Assembly (NCBI RefSeq): GCF_024707525.1
Contig: NZ_CP062231.1
Location: 3,658,001-3,722,000, forward strand
Length of the DNA: 64,000 nt
DNA from: Rhizobium sp. TH2
Lineage (GTDB): Bacteria; Pseudomonadota; Alphaproteobacteria; Rhizobiales; Rhizobiaceae
Reading direction: 5' to 3'
Of this stretch, positions 1 to 7,668 are shown piece by piece. A program made the translations under genes and the position numbers. Every line of letters starts with the position of its first letter. The stretch's first letter is position 1. The notes under the pieces are model-generated. The model saw only the letters and a program-made list of their open reading frames with translations, did not search any database and was not told where the DNA came from.

Positions 1-219
1 ACCCGCTACAAAGTCGAGCATCAAGGACATGTCTGGGAGATCGACGTCTATGAAGGCGACCTCAAGGGCCTCGTGGTCGCCGAGGTCGAACTCGAAAGCG
101 AAGATGAAAAAGCCGCCCTGCCCTCCTGGCTCGGGCGCGAAGTGACTAAGGACAAGCGTTTTTCCAATCAGGCGCTCGCCGAAGGCAGCCTGGGAAAGGA
201 CTGGCGCGATGGAATATGA
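1..219 (+). CDS. CYTH domain protein, C-terminal end (partial)
   Basis: The frame is open from the first base of the window and stops at TGA 217-219, giving 72 residues. The visible part (VWEIDVYEGDLKGLVVAEVE, later LPSWLGREVTKD) matches the last third of the CYTH/YgiF-type triphosphate tunnel fold, where the acidic strands 'EIDVYEG' and 'AEVELESE' contribute metal and phosphate binding. The family hydrolyses inorganic tripolyphosphate or related compounds. It overlaps the next gene, which starts at 209, so the two are translationally coupled; CYTH and CHAD domains are frequent partners, often fused, and are linked to polyphosphate metabolism. The N-terminus is outside the window, so family assignment rests on the C-terminal motif and on the CHAD neighbour. 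Confidence 0.8.
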   Translation, partial: TRYKVEHQGHVWEIDVYEGDLKGLVVAEVELESEDEKAALPSWLGREVTKDKRFSNQALAEGSLGKDWRDGI

Positions 220-1120
220 CATCGACTTCAGCGAATCCTTGGAAAGCCAGGTCCGCCGCATTGCGCGCCACAGGCTGGAAGACGCCGCATCGCTTCTCGA
301 CGACATGCCCGATGGCCCCGACGACGCGATCCACGGCGCCCGCAAGCACATCAAGCAGTGCCGCGCGCTTTATCGTTTAGTCGCCGAATCCGCGAAGGAA
401 TTCCAGCAGGCTGAGAACCAGCGGCTCGGCGATATCGCCCGCGAACTTTCACACCTTCGCGACGCCGCTGCGCTGATGGACGTCACCCAGTATCTCAAGC
501 ACGAGATCAACTCGAAATCCAACGCCATGCTGATGGACCGGCTCGCCAAGCGCCTCGAACGCCGCCACCGGCGCTTGACGGGAGAGTCCACTGAGGCGTC
601 AGAGATATTGCATAATGCATCGCGCGACCTCAGACAGGCTGCATCGGATGTCGATCGGCTCGGCCTGCCCAACGGCCCGCGCAAGGGCGCAGACTGCGTG
701 GTGACTGGTTGGGAAGAGGTCGGCAAGAAGGCCCGGCGTGCCATCGCGCTGGCAGCGTCGGGGGATCACGAGGAAGCCTTCCATGACCTGAGGAAACGGA
801 GCCAGGACCGCTGGATGCACGCGGCCCTGATCCGCGATCTCTGGCCTACCGCGATGGTCTCCATACAGCGCCAGGCCAAGGGCCTCTCGGATCTGCTGGG
901 CCACATGCAGGACCTCTCCGTGCTCGACGAAGCCATCACGACCGCGCCGGACCTCGTGCAGGACAATGTGGAAAACGAGGCTGTGCGAGACGCAATCCGC
1001 ACCCAGCAGGCAAAACTCCGCGAGGAGAGCCTCGATCAGGCCGGCGATCTGTTCCGCAAATCCAAGCCGCGCGACGGCAAGGTCATCGGCCGCCTCATTC
1101 GCAAGTGCGCCGGGGAATAA
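209..1120 (+). CDS. CHAD domain protein
   Basis: 303 residues. The CHAD (conserved histidine alpha-helical domain) signature IHGARKHIKQCRALYRLV lies near residues 34-51, followed by 'LSHLRDAAALMDV' near residue 80 and a second helical repeat with 'AFHDLRKRSQDRWMHAALI' near residues 190-208, as expected for the two four-helix bundles of the family. CHAD proteins bind polyphosphate through the conserved histidines and basic residues. The start ATG lies inside the last codons of the upstream CYTH gene (overlap 11 nt). The protein is cytoplasmic with no signal peptide or membrane segment. The specific biological role (polyphosphate granule binding or substrate delivery to the CYTH enzyme) is inferred from the family. 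Confidence 0.88.
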   Translation: MEYDIDFSESLESQVRRIARHRLEDAASLLDDMPDGPDDAIHGARKHIKQCRALYRLVAESAKEFQQAENQRLGDIARELSHLRDAAALMDVTQYLKHEINSKSNAMLMDRLAKRLERRHRRLTGESTEASEILHNASRDLRQAASDVDRLGLPNGPRKGADCVVTGWEEVGKKARRAIALAASGDHEEAFHDLRKRSQDRWMHAALIRDLWPTAMVSIQRQAKGLSDLLGHMQDLSVLDEAITTAPDLVQDNVENEAVRDAIRTQQAKLREESLDQAGDLFRKSKPRDGKVIGRLIRKCAGE

Positions 1121-1164
1121 AGCCCCGCCGCACGCGTTCTCCATGTGCTGAAAAGGAGAACGGC

Positions 1165-1968
1165 ATGCTCGACAGGATCATCGACACTATTCTTCAGCGT
1201 GGTCCCCCGCGCGCCCCGGCCGGCGAGAGAGAAGACGGCCCGCTGGTCAGTTTCCTCTGCGAGCCGGAGGATTTCGGCGTCATCGCCGAGCCGGCTCCCG
1301 CCCGCACCATGCTGCCGGATTGGTTCAGGCACTTGCCTGCAATCGACAACAGCGTCTTGTCTGCCACCAACAATGGCCTGACGATCAAGCGCTGCATGCC
1401 CTTTCTCGATGCGATGACGCTGGGCTTCGTCCTGCCGCTCGCCGCTTCAGTTCGGCTGGAGATAGACGACGGCGGCCGCAAGGTCGATGGCGGCTGGGAA
1501 TTCGACAAGGTGATGGTCTCCAACCATGGCTCTTATCAAGTCAAGGGACACCCGTTCGGTGACAGGCCGCCGATGAAATTCCACAATTACTGGACGATCA
1601 AGACCCCGCCCGGCTGGAGCTGCCTGTTCGTGCCGCCCCTGAACCGGCCGCCCCTGCCCGTCGAGGTGCTGGCGGGCGTGGTGGATACGGATAGCTACGC
1701 ATCGCTCATCCACTTTCCGTTCTTCGCGACAGGTGCCGATGGCGTCCACACCTTGGCCAAGGGCACCCCGCTGGTGCAGGTCATCCCTTTCAGGCGCGAG
1801 ATCTACGAGAGCGAGACAGGTTCCCGCCAGTCGCCATCGACGATCAGCCAGTTAGAAGTACGGCCGGAAACGCAGAAAGAAGAAAATGAGAAAGTTAAAA
1901 TACTGCGGAATACGAAATCCGTTGACGGATGGTATCGAAAATATTCCAGAGATAATCGGAAATCTTAA
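1165..1968 (+). CDS. Conserved protein of unknown function (DUF6065-like)
   Basis: 267 residues starting MLDRIIDTILQRG. I chose ATG 1165 over the upstream in-frame start because an AAAGGAGAA ribosome binding site sits at 1152-1160. The middle part is compact and conserved-looking: 'PDWFRHLPAI', 'IKRCMPFLDAMTLGFVLPL', 'FHNYWTIKTPPGWSCLF', 'PLNRPP', 'VVDTDSY', 'FPFFAT', ending with 'KGTPLVQVIPFRRE'. This pattern recalls a family of phage- and bacteria-encoded proteins that I know as DUF6065, but I have no function for it. The C-terminal 40 residues are Lys/Glu/Asn-rich and the DNA there (1855-1968) is clearly more AT-rich than the rest of the gene. Follows the CHAD gene by 44 nt, same strand. 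Confidence 0.6.
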   Translation: MLDRIIDTILQRGPPRAPAGEREDGPLVSFLCEPEDFGVIAEPAPARTMLPDWFRHLPAIDNSVLSATNNGLTIKRCMPFLDAMTLGFVLPLAASVRLEIDDGGRKVDGGWEFDKVMVSNHGSYQVKGHPFGDRPPMKFHNYWTIKTPPGWSCLFVPPLNRPPLPVEVLAGVVDTDSYASLIHFPFFATGADGVHTLAKGTPLVQVIPFRREIYESETGSRQSPSTISQLEVRPETQKEENEKVKILRNTKSVDGWYRKYSRDNRKS

Positions 1969-1986
1969 AAATTAGGTCCGAAAACA

Positions 1987-2036
1987 TCTCACGATGCGGA
2001 ATAGTTTTGATCAAAATCCGTTCTTCTATCGTGAGA
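1987..2036. promoter_or_regulatory. Nested inverted repeats upstream of the Ser/Asn-rich gene
   Basis: A 9-bp inverted repeat (TCTCACGAT at 1987-1995, ATCGTGAGA at 2028-2036) encloses a perfect 12-bp palindrome TTTTGATCAAAA (2005-2016). A further CTCAC at 2044-2048 repeats the half site. The block lies in an AT-rich stretch 35-84 nt before the start codon at 2071. It could be an operator or a stable mRNA 5' hairpin; no regulator is recognised. Confidence 0.45.
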
Positions 2037-2070
2037 AACGTCGCTCACATCAGAAATGAAAGGAAATGAA

Positions 2071-2400
2071 ATGCCTAGTAAACTCGGATTTATACTCGGC
2101 GTCGCGACGATCGGCGTGAGCGCTGGCGCAGTCGAGGCATCGACCATGGGCGGCCTTCGCACCGATCCCGAGCGCTTCGTCCGGGCTGAGCACGGCCAGG
2201 TCATCCTGGCCGGCAACAGTTCGTCCAACTCCAGCTCCAACAGCTCGTCCAATTCGAGCTCCAACGGTTCGTCGAACTCAAGCTCCAACGGTTCGTCGAA
2301 CTCGAGCTCGAACGGCTCATCCAATTCCAGTTCGAACAGTTCCTCGAACTCGAATTCCAACTCTTCGGACGGGGATCGCCCCAGGCGCAAGCGTCGCTAG
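2071..2400 (+). CDS. Secreted Ser/Asn-repeat low-complexity protein
   Basis: 109 residues. Start ATG 2071 chosen because AGGA (2061-2064) is at the right distance; an in-frame ATG at 2056 has no ribosome binding site. Residues 1-24 look like a signal peptide (MPSKLGFILGVATIGVSAGA, then VEAS). After a short spacer (GGLRTDPERFVRAEHGQVILAGN) residues about 51-97 consist almost only of Ser and Asn in tetrads of the type NSSS/NGSS, encoded by a 12-nt near-repeat (tcgaactcgagctc-like). The tail is DGDRPRRKRR, strongly basic. Such compositions occur in exported or surface low-complexity proteins; no family is recognised. The locus ends in a strong terminator at 2415. Confidence 0.65.
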   Translation: MPSKLGFILGVATIGVSAGAVEASTMGGLRTDPERFVRAEHGQVILAGNSSSNSSSNSSSNSSSNGSSNSSSNGSSNSSSNGSSNSSSNSSSNSNSNSSDGDRPRRKRR

Positions 2401-2414
2401 AGGCTGCGGAAATT

Positions 2415-2443
2415 GGGCCGAGGGGCACATCGCCCCTCGGCCC
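2415..2443. terminator. Bidirectional intrinsic terminator hairpin
   Basis: A 12-bp perfect stem GGGCCGAGGGGC (2415-2426) / GCCCCTCGGCCC (2432-2443) with a 5-nt loop lies between the convergent genes ending at 2400 (+) and 2453 (-). No long U tract on either side, but placement and stem strength fit a shared terminator. Confidence 0.75.
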
Positions 2444-2452
2444 ATATCCGTA

Positions 2453-4159
2453 TCAGCCACGCTCTTCGAGCATCCGGTTGATCGCCGAGACGATGGCTTC
2501 AAGCGACGCCGCCACGATATTGGTATTGATGCCGGCGCCGAAAAGCTTGCCCTTCGGCGTGTTCATCTCGACATAGGCGATGGCCGCTGCGTTCGAGCCA
2601 TGCTGTAGCGAATGCTCCGAATAATCCTCGACCGAAATATCCACCCCAAGATAGATCGACATCGCGTTCACGAAGCCGTCGATCGGGCCCGTGCCCTTGC
2701 CTTCGATCCGCTTGGTCTCGCCCTTGTCGGTTATTTCGGCGGCGAGAACTCGCACGCCCTTGTGCCCGACATCCGGATAGGTGTGGTGATCGATGAACTT
2801 GAAGCGGCCATTCGGTTGGTCGACATAGCGTTCGATGAAGCGCGCATGGATCGCCTTGGAGGGCATTTCCTTGCCCTCCTCGTCGGTGATGCGCTGGATA
2901 TCGTTGCGGAACTCGACCTGCAGGTTGCGCGGCAGGTTGATGCCGTAATCCTCCTGCATGATATAGGCGATGCCGCCCTTGCCCGACTGCGAATTGATGC
3001 GGATGATCGCCTCATAGGTGCGGCCGACATCCTGCGGATCGATCGGCAGGTAAGGCACTTCCCAGAGCGGCTTGTTCGCCACCTTCAGAGCCTTCATGCC
3101 CTTGTTGATCGCATCCTGGTGCGAACCCGAGAAGGCCGTGTAGACCAACTCGCCGACGTAAGGATGCCGTTCGCCGATCTTCATCTGGTTGGAATATTCG
3201 TAGACGTCCTTCATCCGCTCGATGTTGGAGCAGTCCAGCTTGGGATCGACGCCCTGGGTGTAGAGGTTCAGCGCCAGCGTCACGATATCGACATTGCCGG
3301 TGCGCTCGCCATTGCCGAACAACGTACCCTCGACGCGATCGGCGCCGGCCATCAAAGCCAGTTCAGTCGCGGCGATCGCCGTGCCACGGTCGTTATGCGG
3401 ATGCAGCGAGATCACCAGGTTCTCGCGATTGTCGAGATTGCGGCACATCCATTCGATCTGGTCGGCATAGACGTTGGGCGTCGCCATTTCGACGGTCGAT
3501 GGCAGGTTGATGATCAGCTTGTTGTCCGGCGTCGGCCGCATTTCGGCGATCACCGCGTTGCAGATCTCCAGCGCGACGTCCAGTTCGGTGCCCGTAAAAC
3601 TCTCCGGCGAATATTCGAAGCGGAAGCCGCCGCCGGCCTTCTCGGCCATGTCGGTGATTATCTTGGCGGCATCGACGGCGATCTGCTTGATGCCGGGCAC
3701 GTCCTTGGCAAACACCACGCGGCGCTGCAATTCCGAGGTCGAATTGTAGAAATGCACGATCGGCCGGTGTGCGCCCTGCAAGGCCTCGAATGTGCGGGTG
3801 ATCAGTTCCGGCCGGCACTGCACCAGCACCTGCAACGACACATCCTCCGGTACGCCGCCTTCTTCGACGCACCAGCGCGCGAAGTCGAAATCGGTCTGCG
3901 AGGCGGAGGGAAAGCCGATCTCGATTTCCTTGAAGCCCATGTCGAGCAACAGCTTGAACATGCGCTCCTTGCGGTCGTGCCCCATCGGGTCGATGAGCGC
4001 CTGGTTGCCGTCGCGCAGGTCGACCGAGCACCAGACCGGCGGCGTCGCGATGACATTTCCAGGCCAGGTCCGGTCCTTCAGGCCGATCTGCGGATAGGGT
4101 TGGTATTTGATCGCGGCATCGGGCATGCCGTTGTTTACGGAGTGGGTCTTGATAATCAT
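2453..4159 (-). CDS. leuA: 2-isopropylmalate synthase
   Basis: 568 residues, the usual length of the long proteobacterial LeuA type. It condenses acetyl-CoA with 2-oxoisovalerate, the first committed step of leucine synthesis. Visible motifs: WCSVDLRDGNQALIDPMG near residue 43 (catalytic Arg/Asp of the DRE-TIM barrel), 'FARWCVEEGG', 'FEYSPESFTG', the metal-binding 'SLHPHNDRGTA' and 'GNGERTGNVD', then the regulatory C-terminal domain with 'IDGFVNAMSIYLG' and 'YVEM' that binds leucine for feedback inhibition. It is monocistronic, flanked by a terminator at 2415 and by a Leu-codon leader peptide and GC-rich hairpin upstream (4285-4401), so transcription attenuation by leucyl-tRNA supply is very likely. 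An alternative start 11 codons downstream (MPDAAIKY) is possible. Confidence 0.97.
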   Translation of the reverse strand: MIIKTHSVNNGMPDAAIKYQPYPQIGLKDRTWPGNVIATPPVWCSVDLRDGNQALIDPMGHDRKERMFKLLLDMGFKEIEIGFPSASQTDFDFARWCVEEGGVPEDVSLQVLVQCRPELITRTFEALQGAHRPIVHFYNSTSELQRRVVFAKDVPGIKQIAVDAAKIITDMAEKAGGGFRFEYSPESFTGTELDVALEICNAVIAEMRPTPDNKLIINLPSTVEMATPNVYADQIEWMCRNLDNRENLVISLHPHNDRGTAIAATELALMAGADRVEGTLFGNGERTGNVDIVTLALNLYTQGVDPKLDCSNIERMKDVYEYSNQMKIGERHPYVGELVYTAFSGSHQDAINKGMKALKVANKPLWEVPYLPIDPQDVGRTYEAIIRINSQSGKGGIAYIMQEDYGINLPRNLQVEFRNDIQRITDEEGKEMPSKAIHARFIERYVDQPNGRFKFIDHHTYPDVGHKGVRVLAAEITDKGETKRIEGKGTGPIDGFVNAMSIYLGVDISVEDYSEHSLQHGSNAAAIAYVEMNTPKGKLFGAGINTNIVAASLEAIVSAINRMLEERG

Positions 4160-4284
4160 GGTCGCGTCTTCGCTCTTCAGGCAGTCGGCTTCGCTGATAC
4201 TGTCTCTGGATCGTTTTGACGACAGTAAATCGCGGGCAACCGAACAATTTCAGAAAATTCGGGTGATGGAGAAGGAGCGATTTT

Positions 4285-4314
4285 GCGCCTGCGGCGGTTT
4301 CGGCCGCCGGGCGC
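4285..4314 (-). terminator. leuA attenuator hairpin
   Basis: Read on the minus strand the segment forms GCGCC-CGGCGG, a 6-nt loop, then CCGCCG-CA-GGCGC, an 11-bp stem with one 2-nt bulge, starting four nucleotides after the stop codon of the Leu leader peptide. Flanking GGAGCG (4312-4317) can also pair with CGCTCC (4274-4279). The downstream run is AAAAUCGCUCC rather than oligo-U, so whether this is the terminator or the antiterminator arm is unresolved. Confidence 0.55.
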
Positions 4315-4317
4315 TCC

Positions 4318-4401
4318 TCAGTGGACCCGGCAACCGCGAGTAAGCTTGAGAAGAAGCAGCGACGACAGCGCACGGCAATGGGCGGCGGAAGCCGTCATCA
4401 T
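4318..4401 (-). CDS. Leucine leader peptide of the leuA attenuator
   Basis: A 27-codon reading frame begins at adjacent in-frame ATG codons (4401 or 4398) and ends at TGA 4320-4318. Residues 12-20 of the longer form read LSSLLLLKL: six Leu codons in nine positions, four of them consecutive (CTG, CTT, CTT, CTC), followed by TRGCRVH and stop. It lies between a good promoter (4441-4469) and a strong GC hairpin directly after its stop codon, 158 nt before leuA. This is the textbook arrangement of ribosome-mediated attenuation. A Shine-Dalgarno sequence is weak (CCAGGC). The peptide itself probably has no function other than stalling the ribosome when charged tRNA-Leu is scarce. Confidence 0.85.
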   Translation of the reverse strand: MMTASAAHCRALSSLLLLKLTRGCRVH

Positions 4402-4440
4402 ATGCCTGGAAATGTCCGCGCCGGAAGTATTCATGCGGCT

Positions 4441-4469
4441 TCTATAGCGGGGAGAACGTTAACAGGCAA
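4441..4469 (-). promoter_or_regulatory. Probable leuA promoter
   Basis: On the minus strand TTGCCT (4469-4464) and TATAGA (4446-4441) are separated by 17 nt, a good sigma-70 type match. It starts seven nt after the stop codon of the upstream benE gene and about 40 nt before the leader peptide, which fits a transcript that carries the attenuator. Confidence 0.6.
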
Positions 4470-4475
4470 TATCCG

Positions 4476-5666
4476 TCACGCCCGCCCGCGAAATTTCTTG
4501 GCCATAGCTGCAAACGCCATCACGACGCCGCCTGCCAGCAATCCCCAGAACGCACCCGACACGCCGGCAAAAGCAATGCCCGAAGCGGTGACGAGGAATG
4601 TCACCGCCGCAGCCTCGCGCGTCTCCGGTTCCTTGAACGCCGCCATGGCCGACCCCGAGAAGGCGCCGATCAGCGCAAGCCCGCCGACCGCCTCGATCAG
4701 GATCGCCGGCGACAGCGCCACAAAGGCCGTCACCGCACCCGCGGCGAGGCCGAGGATCACTTGGCAGATGCCGTTGATAACCGCTGCCGTGTAGCGTCGC
4801 GCCGGGTCGCGATGGGCGTCCTCGCCGGCACACATGGCGGCCGTGATCGCAGCAAGATTGACCGCATGCCCGCCGAACGGCGCCGCGAGAAGCGAGAAGA
4901 TGCCGGTTGTCGTAAACAGCGGTCCCGGCGCCGGCTCGTAGCCATTGACCCGTAGCACCGTGATGCCGGGAATGTTCTGCCCGGCCATGGTGATGATGAA
5001 GAGCGGCAGCGCGATCGACATGACCGCTTCCCGGCTGAACTGCGGCACCACCAGTTCCGGCGACGGCCAGATCGCGCGACCGACATTGGCGAACGCGCCG
5101 TCGGGGATATCGACTCCGAAGGCGATGACAAACACGAAAGCCACAAGAGCCAGGGGAATCGCGGCAAGACGGTTGATCGCGCCGCCGATGAAATAGGCGA
5201 CTACGATCGGCAACCCGAACCAGGGATTGAAGGCAACCGCCTTGACCGGTGCGAAGCAAAGCCCGATCAGCACGCCCGCCAGCATCGCATTGGCGAGCGG
5301 AGCGGGAATCGACGATACCGCCCGGTTCAACGGCTTGAAAAGCCCGGCCGCGACGATCAGCACAGCAGTGACGAGAAAGGCGCCGACCGCAACCGCGAAC
5401 CCGCCTTCCAGCGAACCCGAAGTCGCGAGAAAGGCCGCGCCCGGCGTCGACCAGGCGATGGAAATGGGCATCTTCGTCTTCAGGCTGAGCAGGATGCCGC
5501 AAAGCCCCATCGCGATCGACAACGCCATCAGCCCCGAGGCCGCCTGGGCATCGCTGGCGCCCATGCCTTTCAGCCCCTGCAGGACGACCGCGAAGGATGA
5601 CGCGAAGCCGACAAATGCGGTGAGCACGCCCATGACGAGGCTCTGCATCGAAAGGTCTTTGAACAT
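4476..5666 (-). CDS. BenE family benzoate/H+ symporter-like membrane protein
   Basis: 396 residues, almost entirely hydrophobic, with about 11-12 membrane segments. Characteristic BenE stretches include 'GVLTAFVGFASSFAVVLQGL' near the N-terminus, 'KMPISIAWSTPGAAFLATSG', 'FAPVKAV', 'MAGQNIPGITVLRVNGYEP', 'FGGHAVNLAAITAAMCAGEDAHRDPARRY'. The family was named from a benzoate transporter, but most members are of unknown substrate. I start at ATG 5666 (MFKDLSMQSLVMG); the longer frame to 5714 begins with a hydrophilic Arg-rich stretch lacking family similarity. No aromatic catabolic genes are nearby, so the benzoate label should be read as family only. The start lies 86 nt after the neighbouring hydrolase gene, beyond a terminator. 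Confidence 0.88.
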   Translation of the reverse strand: MFKDLSMQSLVMGVLTAFVGFASSFAVVLQGLKGMGASDAQAASGLMALSIAMGLCGILLSLKTKMPISIAWSTPGAAFLATSGSLEGGFAVAVGAFLVTAVLIVAAGLFKPLNRAVSSIPAPLANAMLAGVLIGLCFAPVKAVAFNPWFGLPIVVAYFIGGAINRLAAIPLALVAFVFVIAFGVDIPDGAFANVGRAIWPSPELVVPQFSREAVMSIALPLFIITMAGQNIPGITVLRVNGYEPAPGPLFTTTGIFSLLAAPFGGHAVNLAAITAAMCAGEDAHRDPARRYTAAVINGICQVILGLAAGAVTAFVALSPAILIEAVGGLALIGAFSGSAMAAFKEPETREAAAVTFLVTASGIAFAGVSGAFWGLLAGGVVMAFAAMAKKFRGRA

Positions 5667-5703
5667 GGCTGATATCCGGCGGCGGGAATGCTGAAAATGA
5701 AAA

Positions 5704-5725
5704 CGGCGGCACATGTGCCGCCGTC
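5704..5725 (-). terminator. Intrinsic terminator of the hydrolase gene
   Basis: A perfect 22-bp palindrome (ACGGCGGCACA / TGTGCCGCCGT) followed on the minus strand by TTTCATTTTC. It lies 27 nt after the stop codon of the gene ending at 5753. Confidence 0.8.
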
Positions 5726-5752
5726 TGGAAATACGAGAATGATGCCTTCAAG

Positions 5753-6658
5753 TCAAAGCGTGGCTGCGAACCACTCGGCCGTCTTGGTGATCACGCTGTC
5801 GGCCATGGTCTGGTCGGTGCCAAGCACGCCGAAGATGTGGTCGCCATCAGGGATGACCATCGCTTCCTTGGTCGGGTTCTTGGCGAGACCGACGAAACGA
5901 TCGGAATACTGCGCCGAGAAATCCTTGGAGCCCGTGATCGTCAGATAGGGGCCGGGATAGGTCGCGATGGCGTCGTCGAGCTTGAAGGCCGAGAGGCTGT
6001 CGAAGAAGCTCTGTTTCAGGGCGATGGTGCGGAAGCCGAGATCGAGACCGACGATTCCATCTTCCTTGGCGCGATCGAACGCCTTCTGGCCCAGCGCACC
6101 CAGCATATCGGCCTGGAAATCGCCGACGGACGACCATGTCACGAGCGATTTCACATCCATCGGCTGACCCGACGCGACGAGCAGCGCGACGCCGCCGCCA
6201 AGGCTGAAACCGAGCACGCCCACTCGGTTGGGATCGACGCCCTTGGTGCCCTTGAGCACGGCAAGGGCGGCCTTCGCCTGATCGAGCTGCGCATCGATCG
6301 TGGTCGAGCCCGTGTCACCGTCGCTCTTGCCGAAGCCGGCGAAATCGATGCGGAGCGATGCAATGCCCTTCTGCGCCAGCGCCGTGGCGACGCGCGCATA
6401 CATGCCGCCGACCTCGTCCTTCGAGCTTCCGAACCCGTGCAGCAGCAGCACCGCCGGCACCGGCTGCGTAGCATCCGGCATGTTGAGCGTTGCCGAAATT
6501 CCGCCATCGAGCGTCAAGGGAACATCCGTGGCATGGGCATTGAGAGGCATGAGGGAAAGCGCGAAAAGGCAGGCGGCGAACCAGGCCCTGAGGCCTGCGA
6601 TGGATACCGGGTTTCCCCGACGGCACGCGCCGGCCTGGAAGCCCTCTGAACTTAGCAT
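5753..6658 (-). CDS. Exported alpha/beta hydrolase
   Basis: 301 residues. ATG 6658 is chosen because GGGAGA lies 9 nt upstream and because it gives a signal peptide (AWFAACLFALSLMPLNAHA, cleavage after residue about 43). The mature part shows the alpha/beta hydrolase core: 'PAVLLLHGFGSSKDE' (oxyanion hole), 'GIASLRIDFAGFGKSDGD', the nucleophile elbow 'VGVLGFSLGGGVAL' (GFSLGG), an acidic region 'YLTITGSKDFSAQY' and the terminal catalytic 'IPDGDHIFGV' His. Substrate unknown; likely a periplasmic esterase or peptidase of the dienelactone hydrolase / DUF3530-like type. Monocistronic between two terminators. Confidence 0.85.
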   Translation of the reverse strand: MLSSEGFQAGACRRGNPVSIAGLRAWFAACLFALSLMPLNAHATDVPLTLDGGISATLNMPDATQPVPAVLLLHGFGSSKDEVGGMYARVATALAQKGIASLRIDFAGFGKSDGDTGSTTIDAQLDQAKAALAVLKGTKGVDPNRVGVLGFSLGGGVALLVASGQPMDVKSLVTWSSVGDFQADMLGALGQKAFDRAKEDGIVGLDLGFRTIALKQSFFDSLSAFKLDDAIATYPGPYLTITGSKDFSAQYSDRFVGLAKNPTKEAMVIPDGDHIFGVLGTDQTMADSVITKTAEWFAATL

Positions 6659-6768
6659 GAAAAGTCTCCCAGCATGCTGCAATGGAACGGGCGGGATGCT
6701 AAGCGGTTTCCGCCGCCCGTGCAAGGCGTGCAGGGCACAATCGCAGAGCTTTGAAAACAAAAAAGAAA

Positions 6769-6792
6769 TACCCCGGCTTGATGGCCGGGGTA
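6769..6792 (-). terminator. Intrinsic terminator of the clpP-like gene
   Basis: Stem TACCCCGGC (6769-6777) / GCCGGGGTA (6784-6792), 6-nt loop, followed on the minus strand by TTTCTTTTTTG. A classic Rho-independent terminator 30 nt after the stop codon at 6822. Confidence 0.9.
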
Positions 6793-6821
6793 GTACCGAA
6801 ATGTGGCGATTTCGCCTTGTC

Positions 6822-7418
6822 TCAGATATCGGCTTGCGATGTGATGATACGGGAAACAAGCCCGTAATCGATAGCCTCCTGCGCGGAGAGCCAATAGTCG
6901 CGGTCGGTATCCTTGGCGATCTTCTCGACCGGCTGGCCGGTCGCCGCTGCGTAAATCCGGTTCAGCCGCTCGTTCATGCGAATGATCTCGCGAGCCTGGA
7001 TTTCGATGTCCGACGCCATGCCGCGCGTGCCGCCAGACGGTTGGTGCAGCAGGAAGCGCGTATTGGGAAGGCAAAGGCGCCGCTCTTTCGGAACCGCGAC
7101 AAAGATCAACGAGCCAGCGGACGCTGCCCAGCCCGTCGCAATCATCCAGACCTTCGGCTTGATGAACCGGACCATGTCATGGATGGCATCGCCGGATTCG
7201 ACGTGGCCGCCCGGTGAGCTGACGAAAATCCGGATGTCATCGTCGCTAGCGGCGGCAAGCGCGATCAGCTGTGCGCAGACCTTGTTGGCCAGCTCCTGCG
7301 TGATCGTGCCATAGATGAAAATGGAACGCGACTTGAAGAGATTGGACTCCATGTCCTTGCCCAGCGGGGCTTCGCTCTTCTTCTGCTTGTCGTCATCGTC
7401 GTCTTCGTCGTCGAGCAT
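6822..7418 (-). CDS. ClpP-type serine protease subunit, divergent paralogue
   Basis: 198 residues. Start ATG 7418 follows GGAGAA at proper spacing. The N-terminus is unusual: [18 protein letters not shown], a run of acidic residues in place of the usual ClpP axial-loop sequence. The core is ClpP: '[11 protein letters not shown]', '[20 protein letters not shown]', catalytic Ser in [11 protein letters not shown] (the common form is GQAASMGS), catalytic His in '[10 protein letters not shown]', Asp in 'DTDRDYW', and the YGLVSRII end. All triad residues are present. It stands alone, with no clpX or tig beside it; rhizobia carry several clpP copies and this resembles the accessory type. It may work with ClpA/ClpX as a mixed ring, or independently; this is inference. 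Confidence 0.88.
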   Translation of the reverse strand: MLDDEDDDDDKQKKSEAPLGKDMESNLFKSRSIFIYGTITQELANKVCAQLIALAAASDDDIRIFVSSPGGHVESGDAIHDMVRFIKPKVWMIATGWAASAGSLIFVAVPKERRLCLPNTRFLLHQPSGGTRGMASDIEIQAREIIRMNERLNRIYAAATGQPVEKIAKDTDRDYWLSAQEAIDYGLVSRIITSQADI

Positions 7419-7668
7419 CCAATTCTCCAAACTTCCATTCGAATGCCCATGAGATAGGGCGACTCGGCTGCAAAAACAATGCAACATTCTCCGATTAAGG
7501 GAAACCGCTGAATTCAGGGTAAATGCCGCAATCCCCGGCCGCCGGCGGAACTGGTTGAAAGAGCTCGATATGGCGTTGCGTCAAACGACGTATCGACACA
7601 TATTGACGCCTGACGATAAGACGAAGGTTCCTGCCCGGGAACCGCAAGCGACATGCCAGGGGAACAGA

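Noticed and set aside
2612..4219. 535-codon open frame on the plus strand opposite leuA
   Set aside because: It is an antisense shadow of leuA in high-GC DNA: composition is His/Asp/Leu/Arg-rich without any family pattern, while the leuA frame has all catalytic motifs.
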